Shown one piece after another: positions 45,532 through 56,037 of a stretch of 64,000 nucleotides of DNA. Location: contig CAWIQD010000024.1 in assembly GCA_963837945.1 (NCBI GenBank), positions 1 through 64,000 of the forward strand, written 5' to 3'. The notes under the pieces are model-generated. The model made no database searches and was not told where the DNA came from. It saw nothing but the letters and a program-made list of their open reading frames with translations. Numbering within the stretch: position 1 is the stretch's first letter; every line of letters starts with the position of its first letter. A program made the position numbers and the translations under genes. Source of the stretch: CAVUBL01 sp963837945 (GTDB lineage Bacteria; Acidobacteriota; Thermoanaerobaculia; Multivoradales; DATKCC01).

Positions 45532-47681
45532 CTACGACCCCGAGACGACGAAGGGGATCGAGGCTTTCGCCGACTGGCCCTGGATGCTCGCCACCAGGGT
45601 GTACTCGCCGGCCGCCAGGCCGTTCGGCTGGAGCTTCAGGACGAGCTGGGTCTCGTCCGCGGTCGCCGCCGGGGTCCGTCCGACGAAGGAGATCGTCGGT
45701 CCCTTCACCACCTGGCCGTCGGCGCCCCGGAACTCGGTCTCGAGCGGGATCGAGCCGTCGCCCAGGTTGTAGCCGACGAGGACGAACTGGGCCTCGCCGT
45801 TCGGGGTGACCACCGGCCTGGCGGCGGGCATGAAGGGTTTGCCGTCGACGACGAACGGGAAGGGGCGCTTGGCCCGCTCCTCGCTCCCCGCCGCCTCCTG
45901 GACCTTGAGCCACTTGTCGCTCGGCTCGGGGAAGAGCGGCATCGCGAGCATCGGCGCGCCGGCGCCGAACTCGGGAACGGTCAGGGGCATCGAGCGGGTG
46001 CTCGTGCGTCCGGTCTGGGCGTCGCGCACCAGGACCCGGAGCTGGTACTGGCCGGCCGGCACGTCGAGGTCGCCGAAGAACTTGATGCCGCTTTCGGCGA
46101 TCGCCGGCCGTACCTTGGTCAGGTCGAGGCCGATGTTCTGCGACAGGAAGTCCGCCACGGTCCCGTCCTGGGCGATGGCGTAGGCGTAGAGCTCCAGGAA
46201 CAGCTTGTCGCCCTTGGTCTGGGCGAGCACCTTCGGGCCGTCGATCTCGACGATCACCGGCACGTAGCCGCGGCCGGCCTCGGCGTGGAAGGGGGCCGCC
46301 AGCACCGAGGTCTGGAGCGCGCCCGCGTGGTCGCCCGAGAGGATCTCGTCCGCCGCCTCGAAGCGCTTTTCGAGCGGGCTGCGCTGGTCGAACGGCTTGG
46401 GAGCGTAGAAGCCCGGCCGGTAGACCACGCGGGTGCCGCGCGGCGCGTGCTTGAGCTCGACGCGCAGCTTGTGGAAGTCGCCGTCGAGCTTCAAGTCTTC
46501 GGGCTGGAAGGAGAGCACGTAGGTGACCGAGGTGCGCTGGAGCATCTCGCCCATCGCCGCGCCCAGGTCGTTGAAGTTGCGGTACATCTCGCCGCCGGTC
46601 TGGTTGGCCATCATGAACAGGCTGTCCTGGCCGCTGGCCTGGCCTGGGCGTCGCGCCCGGCGCGCAGGCCGCCGATGTCCACCGCTTCGATCGTGCAGTC
46701 GGAGCGCCGGAACTCCTCGAGCATCTTCTCGACCGCGCTCAGGGTGCCGGTCGAGCCGTAGCGCTCCTCGGAGTCGACCCGCCAGGTCTCCCCGGCGTTG
46801 ACCTGGGCCGCGATCTCCATCTGGCGCTTGGCGTCCTGGCTGCCGGTGACGACCGAGGCGTCGAACCCCTCGGAGAGGTAGACGACGTACTTGCGCCCCT
46901 CGGCCTCGTGGAGGACCTTCGCCAGGTCCTCGAACGCCGTGGTCAGGGCCGCGACCCGGCCCTGCGCCTCGCCCCGGTCGGCCCGGTTGAAGCCGATCGA
47001 GAGATCCTGGATGTTGGCGGCGAACTCGGCGTCCCCGGAGACTCCGCCCTTCCCCTGGATGCCGCCGCTCTGGGCCCCCGGGCCGCCGTGGGTGAGCTCG
47101 GGGTCGTAGACCAGGGCGAGCGGGTCGGCAGCGGCCTTGCGGTACTGCGGCAGGCCCAGGGTCTGGATCGCCGCTTCGATCTGCTGGCGATCGCTGGTGA
47201 AGCCGAGGACGAGCTGGAGCGAGCGCTGGCTCGAGTAGGTGGCGACCGCCACCAGGTCCGACGGATGGAGGCGGGTGCTCACCAGGTGCTCGGCCGCCTC
47301 CCGCGCCTTGGTCACGGCCGTCGGGTCCGAGTAGGTGAAGTCGAAGAGCATCAGGAAGTGGCGCCGCGCCGAGAGCGGGACCTGGTCGAGCGGCAGGCTC
47401 TTGTCCGGTCCGTACTCCTTGAGGTCGACCATGTCGAAGCCGGTGATCTTCTGCTGCTTGCGCCCGTCGTAGAGCTCGAAGTCGCCGGCGGTCAGCCCGC
47501 GGACCGGCTCGCCGTCGTTGATCACCTGCACCGGCACCTCGACGGTGGTCACCTCGACGGTCTCACCGAACTGCTGGTCCTGCTTGGACTTGCCCCGGTC
47601 CTTCTGGGCGAGCAGCGGCGCCGACAGGACCGCTGCGACGACCAGGAAGAGGGCAAGGGACTGCTCGAGGCTGCGGGTCAT
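45532..47681 (-). CDS. Secreted VWFA-domain protein, acidobacterial TIGR03436 type (one frameshift)
   Basis: About 715 residues from ATG 47679-47681. Signal peptide (LALFLVVAAVLSAPLLAQ), a presenter segment EVPVQVINDGEPVRGLTAGD, then a von Willebrand A-like domain (HFLMLFDFTYSDPTAVTKAR, with a D-F-T-Y-S variant of the MIDAS DxSxS; YVVYLSEGFDAS). The frame shifts once near 46645 between EAVDIGGLRAG and DSLFMMANQTGGEMY, as shown by the intact paralogue upstream. The C-terminal half is beta-rich and likely surface-exposed. Family expanded in Acidobacteriota; function unknown. Confidence 0.82.
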
Positions 47682-47716
47682 GACGGCTCTCCGAATCTCG
47701 TTTTGGCGGACCGGTC

Positions 47717-49930
47717 TCAGTTGGGCACGCTGAAGGGGATCGAGCTTCGTCGCTCGAGGCCGCCGCCGGGCTGCTGAAGCGCGACGTTCAAAGTATACGT
47801 CCCGCCGGCCAGGTCGTTCACGCTGAAGCGGGCGACGAGCTTGTCGAGCCCGCCGATTCCGGTCACCGTCCGCTCGACGAGCTTGAGCTTGCCGCCCTCC
47901 ACCGGCTGTCCGTTCGAGCCGACCACGGTCCCCGTCAGCTCGACGTCACCCTTGGCGAGGTTGTAGGCGACCAGGACCAGCTCGTTGTCCTCGCCCGGCT
48001 GGATCACCGGCTTGGCGGCGGGGATGTACGGCGACCCGTTGACGGTGAACGGGTAGACGACGCTCTCGTTGCTGGCGCCCTGCTGCTCGCGCACCAGGAA
48101 CCAACGCCCCTGGGGCTCGGGGAAGAAGGGGGGCAAGAGCTCGGTCCCGGTGGTGCCGAAGTTCGGCACCGTGACCGGCACGCTCTTGACCCCGGTGCGG
48201 CCGGTCTGGGTGTTGCGCACCAGGACGCGGACCAGGTAGCTGCCGGGGTCCAGGCTCAGATGGCCATAGTACTTGAGACCCGTCTCGCTCATCTGGCTGC
48301 GGCCCTGGTCCGTGAGATCGAGGCTCACGCGCTGCGAGAAGAAATCCTTCATCTCGCCCTTGTCGTTGCTCACGTAGGCGTAGAACTCGGCGCTCACGCC
48401 GGCGCCCTTGTTGCCGGCCATCAGCTTGCCGCCCGCGACCTCGATGATCACCGGCAGATAGGCGCGGGTGTCGGTGGCCCGGAACGGCGCGGTCAGCACG
48501 TTCACGTCGAGGTCCTCGCGAGGCGCCGCGCTGGCGATGGCGTCCGAGGCGAGGAGGCTCTTCTCCAGGGGATGGAGGTCCTGGTAGGGGCGCGGAGCGA
48601 AGTAGCCCGCGCGGTAGGCGAGCTGCGTGCCGCGGTGCTGATCGCCGTGGCGCAGCTTGACCACCAGCCGGTGGTAGGCGCCGTCGGGCTCGATGCCCTT
48701 GGGCCGGATCGACAGCAGGTAGGTCACCGTCGAGCGCTCGAGCACGTCCTCGAGCTCGGAGCCGAAGTCGTTGGAGTTCTCGAAGAGCTCGCCGCCGGTC
48801 TCGTTGGCCATGTAGAAGAGGGCGTCCTGGCCCACGGTGCGAGCGCGACGGTCCTCCGCCGACTCCGAGCCCAGGCCGCCGATGTCGACCGCCTGGATCG
48901 CGCTGCCCGACCGCTCGAAGGTCTGGAGCATGTCGTTGACCTGGCCCTGGAGCGCGGTGTTGCCGTAGATGTCGTCGGTGTCCACGAACTGCGACTGCCC
49001 GGTGAGGAGGTTTTGCCGGTCCTCCTGCGCCTTCGGGTCGAACGGGTCGGGACCGCGCCCGAGCATCAGCCGGCCGTCGAACCCCTCCGAGAACAGGATC
49101 ACGTTCTTGCGGCCTTCGACCGAGGAGAGGGCGTGGGCGACCTCCTCGAGCCCCGCCGCCCAGGAGCTCACCCGCCCGCGCTGGTAGCTCTTCTCCCACT
49201 TGCCGATCTCTCTGGCGATCACGTGGAGGTACGCCTGGACCTCCTGGTCTCCGAGGCCGGAGAACTTCCCCTGGTTGTTCTCGCCGCCGGAGAAAGCGGT
49301 GCTCGCGACCACCTTGTCCGGGTCGTCGATCATGAAGCGCAGCGGGTCGACCTGCCCCTTCCGGTCCAGGAGCTGGGGCGCGCCCAGGGTGTCGATCGCC
49401 CGTGCGAGCTGGGCCCGGTCGGGCGTGAAGGTGACGAGCAGCCGCGGTCCGAGGTCGATCGAGTAGGTGGCGACCGCCGCCAGGTCGGTCGGGTGAAGGT
49501 AGTCGAGCACGAAGTGCTCGGCGGCCCGTCGCGCCTGGACCACCGCCGCCGGGCTCGAGAAGGTGAGGTCGAAGAGCAGCAGGAAGTGGCGCCGGGCGGC
49601 GGCGGGGACCGCGGCCTCGATCGAGGACGGGCCGCGCAGCATGTCCGGCTCGAGCGCCGCGAGGTCGACGACGTCGAAGCTGGTGACGTCCTGCTCACGA
49701 GACTGGTCGAACACCTGGAAGTCCTGCTGGGTCAGGCCACGGACCGGCTTGCCGTCGCGCGTGGTGACGTTGACCGGGATCTGGACCTCGACGACGTCCG
49801 TGGAGCCTTCGAAGGAAGCCTCCTGCGCCCGCGCGGCGGAGACCGCGGGCCCCGCGAGGCCCGCGAGCAGCACGAGGATCCAACCGATCGGGGAAAGGGG
49901 GAGTCGCTTGCCGGACAGATTCATCGCCAT
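47717..49930 (-). CDS. Secreted VWFA-domain protein, acidobacterial TIGR03436 type
   Basis: 737 residues from ATG 49928-49930, preceded by GGAGGCACTC; a further upstream Met is unlikely. Signal peptide (IGWILVLLAGLAGPAVSAAR), presenter EVQIPVNVTTRDGKPVRGLT, VWA-like domain with HFLLLFDLTFSSPAAVVQAR and NVILFSEGFDGRL, then VDIGGLGSE and the C-terminal beta domain (SVTYLLS-like TVTYLLSIRPKGIEPDGAYH). Intact paralogue of the next gene, 35 bp downstream, so the pair arose by tandem duplication and is probably co-transcribed. Confidence 0.88.
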   Translation of the reverse strand: MAMNLSGKRLPLSPIGWILVLLAGLAGPAVSAARAQEASFEGSTDVVEVQIPVNVTTRDGKPVRGLTQQDFQVFDQSREQDVTSFDVVDLAALEPDMLRGPSSIEAAVPAAARRHFLLLFDLTFSSPAAVVQARRAAEHFVLDYLHPTDLAAVATYSIDLGPRLLVTFTPDRAQLARAIDTLGAPQLLDRKGQVDPLRFMIDDPDKVVASTAFSGGENNQGKFSGLGDQEVQAYLHVIAREIGKWEKSYQRGRVSSWAAGLEEVAHALSSVEGRKNVILFSEGFDGRLMLGRGPDPFDPKAQEDRQNLLTGQSQFVDTDDIYGNTALQGQVNDMLQTFERSGSAIQAVDIGGLGSESAEDRRARTVGQDALFYMANETGGELFENSNDFGSELEDVLERSTVTYLLSIRPKGIEPDGAYHRLVVKLRHGDQHRGTQLAYRAGYFAPRPYQDLHPLEKSLLASDAIASAAPREDLDVNVLTAPFRATDTRAYLPVIIEVAGGKLMAGNKGAGVSAEFYAYVSNDKGEMKDFFSQRVSLDLTDQGRSQMSETGLKYYGHLSLDPGSYLVRVLVRNTQTGRTGVKSVPVTVPNFGTTGTELLPPFFPEPQGRWFLVREQQGASNESVVYPFTVNGSPYIPAAKPVIQPGEDNELVLVAYNLAKGDVELTGTVVGSNGQPVEGGKLKLVERTVTGIGGLDKLVARFSVNDLAGGTYTLNVALQQPGGGLERRSSIPFSVPN

Positions 49931-50019
49931 GAGTGCCTCCAAGCCAAGATGGGTACCGCCTGTTCACCTGCGAAGCTCGATCCTCCACGCCCCCGGCGAG
50001 CCGGGCCCACCGGCGGCGC

Positions 50020-51186
50020 TCATCGCCCCTGCCGCGGCGCGCCGAGGAGCAGCGCGGCGAGCTTCCTGGCTTCGGGGTCGGTGGCGTCCAGCTTCAGCGC
50101 CCTCTCGACGTAGTGGAGCGCCGTGTCCCGATCGCCCAGGGCCAGGTAGACCTTGGCGAGACCCACGTGCACCGCCGGCAGCTCGCTGTTGCGCTCGTAC
50201 GCCTTACGCATATAGTCCAGCGCGCCCTTCGGATCGTTCTGCGCCAGCGCCTGCTCGCCCCGGTAGATGTAGAGGAACGGGTTGGCCGCGTGCTCCTTCT
50301 CGAGGCGCGCCAGGAGCCGTTCGGCGTCGGCCCCGCGGCCGAGCGTCTGGTAGGCCCGGGCGCTGTTGGTCAGCAGGGCGACGCTCGACGGGTTCTCCTC
50401 GAGGCCGTGCTCGAAGTCGGCCAGCGCCTCCTCGACCTTGCCCTGGCGCAGCAGCACCACGCCGTGGTTGTTGATCGCCTTGTCGAAGTCGGGCGCCAGC
50501 CGGACCGCCATGCCGGTCAGATCGAGGGCCTCGTCGAGGTCGCCGCGCAGCAGCGCCTCGGCGCCCAGGTTGTTGAAGTAGTGGGCCGCGGCCTTCAAGT
50601 CGTCGATCGGGTTGAAGTCCCGGTAGGACTTGGCCTTGTAGGGCAGGAAGTCGAAGGTCTGGAGCTTGCCGTCGACCCGCATGCCGGCGACGATGTGACC
50701 GTGGCTCACCACCGTCCCCTCGTCGTAGTTCCAGCGCTGGTAGTCCCGGACCTCGACGTAGAACGGGTTGAGCCGGTAGCGGCGGGCGATGCCGACGAAC
50801 AGGTTGACGAAGGAGAGGCAGTTGCCCTCCTTCGCCTCGAAGGTCTGGCGGGCGTCGCGCGTCGGCTCGATCGCGTAGCGCAGGCCGACCCAGCCGAAGA
50901 TGAAATCGGTCACCTGCTCGGTCCGCCGGGGCTCGCTCGAGGCGGGGTGGACCCGGCCCTCGGTGGCGGCCAGGATCGAGTCGTCGATCTCGAAGGGCAC
51001 CGGCAGGCGCGCGGCGTCCTCGGCACCGAGCCGTTCGGTGTACTCTTTTCGGAGGTACTGGACCGAGTTGAAGGCCCGGGGCGGCGGGAGCTGCGAGCAG
51101 CCTGCCGAGAGGGCCGCGAGAGCGAGCAGGGCGAGAGCGCGCCGTCGAGCCGGAGGGTTACGTCGAGTGGAGGTCCGGAACGCCAT
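50020..51186 (-). CDS. Transglutaminase-like lipoprotein with TPR repeats
   Basis: 388 residues. Lipoprotein signal (ALALLALAALSAGC). Transglutaminase-like core: the Cys in EAKEGNCLSFVNLFVGIARR, the His in VVSHGHIVAGMRVDG and an Asp in LQTFDFLPYKAKSY give a plausible Cys-His-Asp triad. Then five or more TPR units (LGAEALLRGDLDEALDLTGM, NNHGVVLLRQGKVEEALADF, VHVGLAKVYLALGDRDTALH). Periplasmic; substrate unknown. Transcribed toward the VWFA genes. Confidence 0.78.
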   Translation of the reverse strand: MAFRTSTRRNPPARRRALALLALAALSAGCSQLPPPRAFNSVQYLRKEYTERLGAEDAARLPVPFEIDDSILAATEGRVHPASSEPRRTEQVTDFIFGWVGLRYAIEPTRDARQTFEAKEGNCLSFVNLFVGIARRYRLNPFYVEVRDYQRWNYDEGTVVSHGHIVAGMRVDGKLQTFDFLPYKAKSYRDFNPIDDLKAAAHYFNNLGAEALLRGDLDEALDLTGMAVRLAPDFDKAINNHGVVLLRQGKVEEALADFEHGLEENPSSVALLTNSARAYQTLGRGADAERLLARLEKEHAANPFLYIYRGEQALAQNDPKGALDYMRKAYERNSELPAVHVGLAKVYLALGDRDTALHYVERALKLDATDPEARKLAALLLGAPRQGR

Positions 51187-51472
51187 CTGGTGAATTGAAG
51201 AGTCTACCAGCTCCGGGGGCCTGCAGGAACCTCGCCAGGCGCCCGCCGGCGGCGGACGATCGCCCGGACGCCCTGGGGACGGGAGCTGAGACGATTCCGA
51301 AGGCCGTCGGCCACGAGGCCGAATCCAAGAGCTTGGATTTCCGGCCTCAAATTTTTGGATTCCGGGCCGCCCCGCACGCCCCGGAAAGGCGACGCGGAGC
51401 GGCCTAACTGGCTCGTTTCGTTACGGTTACGAGGCTCTGTCGCACGAGCCGCCGGGGTGGCAAGTCGATTGC

Positions 51473-51501
51473 TTGACCTGTGGCAGAGTGACCGCTAGAC
51501 T
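51473..51501 (+). promoter_or_regulatory. Sigma70-type promoter of the TonB receptor gene
   Basis: TTGACC 51473-51478, 17-bp spacer, TAGACT 51496-51501, start near 51508. The 120-nt leader has a hairpin GAGACC-cgatttcc-GGTCTC and ends in TTAGGAGGAAGACAC before ATG 51630. The rest of the 443-bp gap 51187-51629 shows only A/T-richer sequence with no gene. Confidence 0.6.
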
Positions 51502-51629
51502 CAACGCAACCTACACGCGAGACCCGATTTCCGGTCTCTGGCTGGACCGGGGGCAGGAGTGTATGCGGAACCGACTCGTCGGCCGTCGTGGCGGCGGGGA
51601 ACTCATGAACCCTGTTAGGAGGAAGACAC

Positions 51630-54600
51630 ATGAGTCGATTTTCTGATTGGCGGCGTACCTTCGCCCTGGCAGTCGTGTTGCTGCTGGCGAGCGCGGGGAT
51701 GGCTGCCGCCCAGCAACAGCAAGGCAACCTCTACGGGACGGTCAAGGACACCCAGGGAGCGGCGCTCCCCGGCGTGACCGTCGAGCTGACCGGGATCGGG
51801 GCGCCTTTGGTCCAGGTCACCAACGCTCAGGGACAGTTCCGGTTCCTGAACCTGGACCCGGGCGTGTACCACCTGACGGCGAGCCTCGAGGGCTTCTCCA
51901 CCGTCGAGTACAAAGAGGTGAGCATCGGGGTCGGCCGTAACACCACCCTCGAGATCACCCTTTCGCCGGCGGTCGAGGAGGTCATCACCGTCACCTCGGA
52001 GAGCCCGCTCCTCGACGAGCGCAAGGTCTCCCGCGGCACCACGGTCTCCCAGATCGAGCTGGAGAAGATCCCGACCGCCCGCGACCCGTGGGCGATCGTC
52101 ACGCAGACCCCGGGCGTCCTCTCCGACCGGATCAACGTCGGCGGTGACCAGTCCGGCCAGCAGGCCGTGTTCACGGCTCCCGGCGTCTCCGACAACGAGA
52201 ACAGCTTCGCGGTCGACGGCGTCACGATCACCGACATGGCCGCCATCGGCTCCTCGCCGACCTACTACGACTTCGACCAGTTCGAAGAGGTCCAGGTCTC
52301 CACCGGCGGCACCGACGTCGAGAAGGCCTCGGCGGGCGCCTCCCTCAACCTGGTCACCAAGCGCGGCTCGAACAACCCGCGCGGCTCGGCCCGGTTCCTG
52401 AAGACGGACCACCGCCGGCAGTTCGACCTGCTCGAGCAGGCGAACAGCGACATCTCCGGCGACCTCGAGAACGGCGACGGCAACGGCGGCTTCCACACCC
52501 AGACGCTCGCCGACACGCCGGGCAACGGCATCAACAACATCCTCGACCTCGGCTTCGAGGCCGGCGGACCGATCCTCAAGGACAAGCTCTGGGTCTGGGG
52601 CTCCTACGGCAAGAACGACATCAAAGAGTTCAATGCCAGCGGCAACCCGGACAACACGGTGCTCGAGAACTCGGCGATCAAGCTCAACGGCCAGCCGCTC
52701 GCGGCCAACTCGATCGTCGCCTCCTGGAACCGTGGCGACAAGATCAAGGACGGCCGCACCGCGCTGTCCAACCGGGCGCTCGATTCGTCGTGGAACCAGA
52801 CCGGCCCGACCGAGATCTGGAAGATCGAGGACACGCACGTCTTCTCCTCGGACTTCTACCTCACCGGCCAGTACTCCTACGTCGACGGCGGCTTCGCCCT
52901 CCAGTCGAAGGGCGGGAGCTTCCCGGCCGGCCTCAGGACCACGGACGTCGGCCTCGCCGTCGACAACGGCGAGCCGATCTGGGACACTGACGGCCTCTGG
53001 CACAACGGCTTCTACAGCGGCGGCACGGACCGCAACGCCGACCAGTACCAGGTCGACGGCTCCTACTTCTTCAACACCGGCAACCTCAACCACGAGCTGA
53101 AGTTCGGCGTCTCCTACCGGAAGTTCGACGCGCTGTCCGCCTTCGGCTACCCGGGCGGCCGCAACGCCTCGGACATCACCTGCGAGGCCCTCAGCCTCTG
53201 CGGCGTGCTGACCCAGTTCGGCTACCCCGGCGACGACCTGGTGGTCGTCTACCGCGGTTCGACGGGCCCGCCGTCGACGCAGAAGTACACCGCGGCCTGG
53301 CTGCAGGACACGCTGACCACCGGCAACTGGACGATCAACGCCGGCTTGCGTTACGACAAGCAGACGGGCACGAACGCTGCGACGACCCTGCCTTCGAACC
53401 CGCTGTTCCCGGCTCTGCTGCCGGCGCTCAACTACGGCGGTGCCGACGCGCCGTTCGACTGGAACACGTTCTCCCCCCGCGTGGGCGTGACCTACGCCCT
53501 CGGGGCCGAGCGCAAGACCCTGCTCCGGGCCAGCTACTCCCGGTTCGCCGAGCAGCTCCAGACGGGCAACATCACCCGCCTCAACCCCCTGGGCCCGGCG
53601 TACGCGACGCTCGCCTTCGCCGACGCCAACGGGAACAACCGCTACGACGTCGGAGAGGCTGCCAAGGTCTTCGACTTCACTGGCTTCGATCCCGCGAACC
53701 CGGGGAGCCTCGAGAACCCGAACATGACGGACTCGGACCTCAAGCCGGCGACGACGGACGAGATCCTGGCCGGGGTCGAGCACGCCTTCCTGCCGGAGTT
53801 CGTGGTCGGCCTGGACTTCACGTACCGCAAGACCAGCGACATCGCGGACGGCCGGCTGCTCATCACCGACGCCAACGGCGTCACGCGGGCGGCGACCCGG
53901 GACGACTACGTGTTCTTCAAGACCGTCTCCAGCGGGGATGACCTCAACAATGACGGCTCTCCGGACGTGCCGTTCCTGCCCGACGGCACGCCGTGGTCGC
54001 GGGACTACTACCAGCTCGATAAGTCCGTCAGCCGGACCGGCGGCACTCTCCTGACCAACGGCGATTCATCGGTGGATTACATGGGCGTGGCGTTGAGCCT
54101 GACCAAGCGCCTGTCGAACCGCTGGATGGCCCGCGGTTACTTCCAGTACGGTGACCAGAGCTGGAACATCGGGTCCGAGACCCACCGCTTCGACAGCCCG
54201 AACGTCGATTCGGCGCTCCAGGACAAGGACGGCGAGACCTACATCGTCCAGTCCGCGGGCTCCGGCCCGTTCGGCGACGTGCTGATCCAGTCGAGCTGGT
54301 CGGCCAACGTCAACGGCCTCTACCAGGTGGCCCCGGATCGTCCGTGGGGCTTCAACATCGCCGGCAACCTGTTCACCCGGGAGGGCTATGCGTTGCCGTA
54401 CGACTTCCAGGTCAGCGTTCCGAACACCGGCAACGTCGACTCCGCGGTGGTCAATCACGTCGACTCCATCCGGGCGCCCAACGTCTACTCGTTGGACCTG
54501 CGCCTCGAGAAGGACATGGCGTTCACCGACAACCTGAGCGGCATCCTGTCGCTCGACGCGTTCAACGTGACGAACCAGAACACGGTCCTGCAGCGCAACC

Positions 54601-54689
54601 GTAGTCTGGAGGCAACGCGTGCCAACTTCGTCACCCAGACGCTGGCGCCGCGTATCTATCGTCTCGGCTTCCGCCTGAACTGGCGCTGA
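51630..54689 (+). CDS. TonB-dependent receptor with N-terminal carboxypeptidase-regulatory (Oar-like) domain
   Basis: 1019 residues with a strong ribosome site (AGGAGGAAG). Signal peptide (LALAVVLLLASAGMAAAQQQ), CarboxypepD_reg domain (GTVKDTQGAALPGVTVELTG, PGVYHLTASLEGFSTVEYKE), plug domain (GQQAVFTAPGVSDNENSFAV, DGVTITDMAAIGSSPTYYDF, YFDQFEEVQVSTGGTD-like region) and a 22-strand barrel ending YRLGFRLNWR. Typical of Acidobacteriota/Myxococcota Oar-type receptors; no SusD-like gene is nearby. Ligand unknown. Followed by a strong terminator. Confidence 0.9.
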   Translation: MSRFSDWRRTFALAVVLLLASAGMAAAQQQQGNLYGTVKDTQGAALPGVTVELTGIGAPLVQVTNAQGQFRFLNLDPGVYHLTASLEGFSTVEYKEVSIGVGRNTTLEITLSPAVEEVITVTSESPLLDERKVSRGTTVSQIELEKIPTARDPWAIVTQTPGVLSDRINVGGDQSGQQAVFTAPGVSDNENSFAVDGVTITDMAAIGSSPTYYDFDQFEEVQVSTGGTDVEKASAGASLNLVTKRGSNNPRGSARFLKTDHRRQFDLLEQANSDISGDLENGDGNGGFHTQTLADTPGNGINNILDLGFEAGGPILKDKLWVWGSYGKNDIKEFNASGNPDNTVLENSAIKLNGQPLAANSIVASWNRGDKIKDGRTALSNRALDSSWNQTGPTEIWKIEDTHVFSSDFYLTGQYSYVDGGFALQSKGGSFPAGLRTTDVGLAVDNGEPIWDTDGLWHNGFYSGGTDRNADQYQVDGSYFFNTGNLNHELKFGVSYRKFDALSAFGYPGGRNASDITCEALSLCGVLTQFGYPGDDLVVVYRGSTGPPSTQKYTAAWLQDTLTTGNWTINAGLRYDKQTGTNAATTLPSNPLFPALLPALNYGGADAPFDWNTFSPRVGVTYALGAERKTLLRASYSRFAEQLQTGNITRLNPLGPAYATLAFADANGNNRYDVGEAAKVFDFTGFDPANPGSLENPNMTDSDLKPATTDEILAGVEHAFLPEFVVGLDFTYRKTSDIADGRLLITDANGVTRAATRDDYVFFKTVSSGDDLNNDGSPDVPFLPDGTPWSRDYYQLDKSVSRTGGTLLTNGDSSVDYMGVALSLTKRLSNRWMARGYFQYGDQSWNIGSETHRFDSPNVDSALQDKDGETYIVQSAGSGPFGDVLIQSSWSANVNGLYQVAPDRPWGFNIAGNLFTREGYALPYDFQVSVPNTGNVDSAVVNHVDSIRAPNVYSLDLRLEKDMAFTDNLSGILSLDAFNVTNQNTVLQRNRSLEATRANFVTQTLAPRIYRLGFRLNWR

Positions 54690-54713
54690 GCCGGCGCGAT
54701 CCAGTAGTCTCGA

Positions 54714-54749
54714 CCGCCGGGGGGGCAACCCCCCGGCGGTTTTGTTTTT
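54714..54749 (+). terminator. Rho-independent terminator after the TonB receptor
   Basis: CCGCCGGGGGG pairs with CCCCCCGGCGG around a short CAA-type loop and is followed by TTTTGTTTTT. Perfect 11-bp stem, 25 nt after the receptor stop codon. Confidence 0.9.
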
Positions 54750-54876
54750 CGGCCCGCCCCAGAACCCGGCGGCCGGCATAAATCCTGCTCGCCGAAGGTT
54801 GCAAGCGGGGGAGCACTGGCCCGAAACGGGATGCGGCGCTCCCCGAATCGACGATTCCCCCGAGAAGGAGAGCACG

Positions 54877-56037
54877 ATGCAACCGAAGATTTGGAAGACG
54901 GCCCTGCCCGTCGCCGCCCTCCTCCTGCTGCTCGCGGCGCTGCCCGCCGCCGCGCAGGACTGGGCCGGGCACGGACGGGCGAGCGGTCGCGTGACCGACC
55001 AGGACGACAACCCGATCGCGGGCGCCAAGATCACGCTGCATCTCCCCGGCCGTCCCGATGCCGGCCCGCCGCCGGTCACCACCGACAAGAAGGGACGCTG
55101 GAGCCTTCTCGGCCTGACCGGGACAACCTGGACCGTCGTGATCCAGGCCGAGGGGTACAAGGACTCGGAGGGAAGCTTCGACGTCGACGAGTACGAGGTC
55201 ACGCCGCCCCTGGTCGTCAAGCTCGAACGGAATCCCTTCGACTCCGTCCAGCAGGGCCAGGACCTGATCGACCAGGGCAAGTACGACGAGGCCCGGGCGA
55301 AGTTCGAGAAGGCCCTGCCCGACATGGGCGACCACCAGAAGGCCCAGGTCCACGCCTTGATCGGCACGACCTACTATCAGCAGAAGAGCTACGAACAGGC
55401 GCGCGCCGAGTACGAGAAGGCGCTTCCCGGGCTCGAAGACAAGGAGAAGACCGGGGTGCTGCTGCGCCTGGGCGACTCCTACGCGCAGCAGCACCAGGCC
55501 GCCAAGGCTCGCGAGGTCTACGAGCAGAGCCTGCCGGCTCTACCAGCCGATCAGCAGGCTCCGGTGCTGCTCGCGATCGCCCGCTCCTACGACCAGGAGG
55601 GCAACCGCGACCAGGCGGTCGCCACGGTCAAGAGAATCCTCGACGCCTCGCCGGACAACGTCCAGGCGCTGCAGCTCATCGCCGACCTCCTGAGCCGCGA
55701 GGGCAAGGAGGACGAGGCCCAGGCCTACCTCGACAAGATCCCCGCGACCGAGAAGCTGCCGCCCGACATGCTCCTCAACCAGGGCATCCGGTTCTACAAC
55801 GAAGCCAAGGGCGACGAGAAGAAGCTGGCCCAGGCGATGGACAACTTTCAGCGCGTGATCGAGCAGAACCCGAACATGGGCGACGCCTACTACTACCGGG
55901 GCCTCGTCTACCTGAACCAGGGCAAGAACGACCTGGCCAAGGCCGACTTCCAGAAGCTCTTGGAGCTCGAGCCGAACAGCGAGCACGCCAAGGACGCCAA
56001 GGACTTCCTCAAGTACCTCCAGTCGCCCTCGCGATGA
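54877..56037 (+). CDS. Secreted protein with carboxypeptidase-regulatory domain and TPR repeats
   Basis: 386 residues from ATG 54877 (GAGAAGGAGAGC upstream). Signal peptide (LPVAALLLLLAALPAAAQ), one CarboxypepD_reg beta-sandwich (GRVTDQDDNPIAGAKITLHL, WTVVIQAEGYKDSEG), then about seven TPRs (GQDLIDQGKYDEARAKFEKA, AYYYRGLVYLNQGKNDLAKA). Start of a run of overlapping genes to 62364; the next gene begins within its stop codon. Probable scaffold for the following periplasmic enzymes. Confidence 0.82.
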   Translation: MQPKIWKTALPVAALLLLLAALPAAAQDWAGHGRASGRVTDQDDNPIAGAKITLHLPGRPDAGPPPVTTDKKGRWSLLGLTGTTWTVVIQAEGYKDSEGSFDVDEYEVTPPLVVKLERNPFDSVQQGQDLIDQGKYDEARAKFEKALPDMGDHQKAQVHALIGTTYYQQKSYEQARAEYEKALPGLEDKEKTGVLLRLGDSYAQQHQAAKAREVYEQSLPALPADQQAPVLLAIARSYDQEGNRDQAVATVKRILDASPDNVQALQLIADLLSREGKEDEAQAYLDKIPATEKLPPDMLLNQGIRFYNEAKGDEKKLAQAMDNFQRVIEQNPNMGDAYYYRGLVYLNQGKNDLAKADFQKLLELEPNSEHAKDAKDFLKYLQSPSR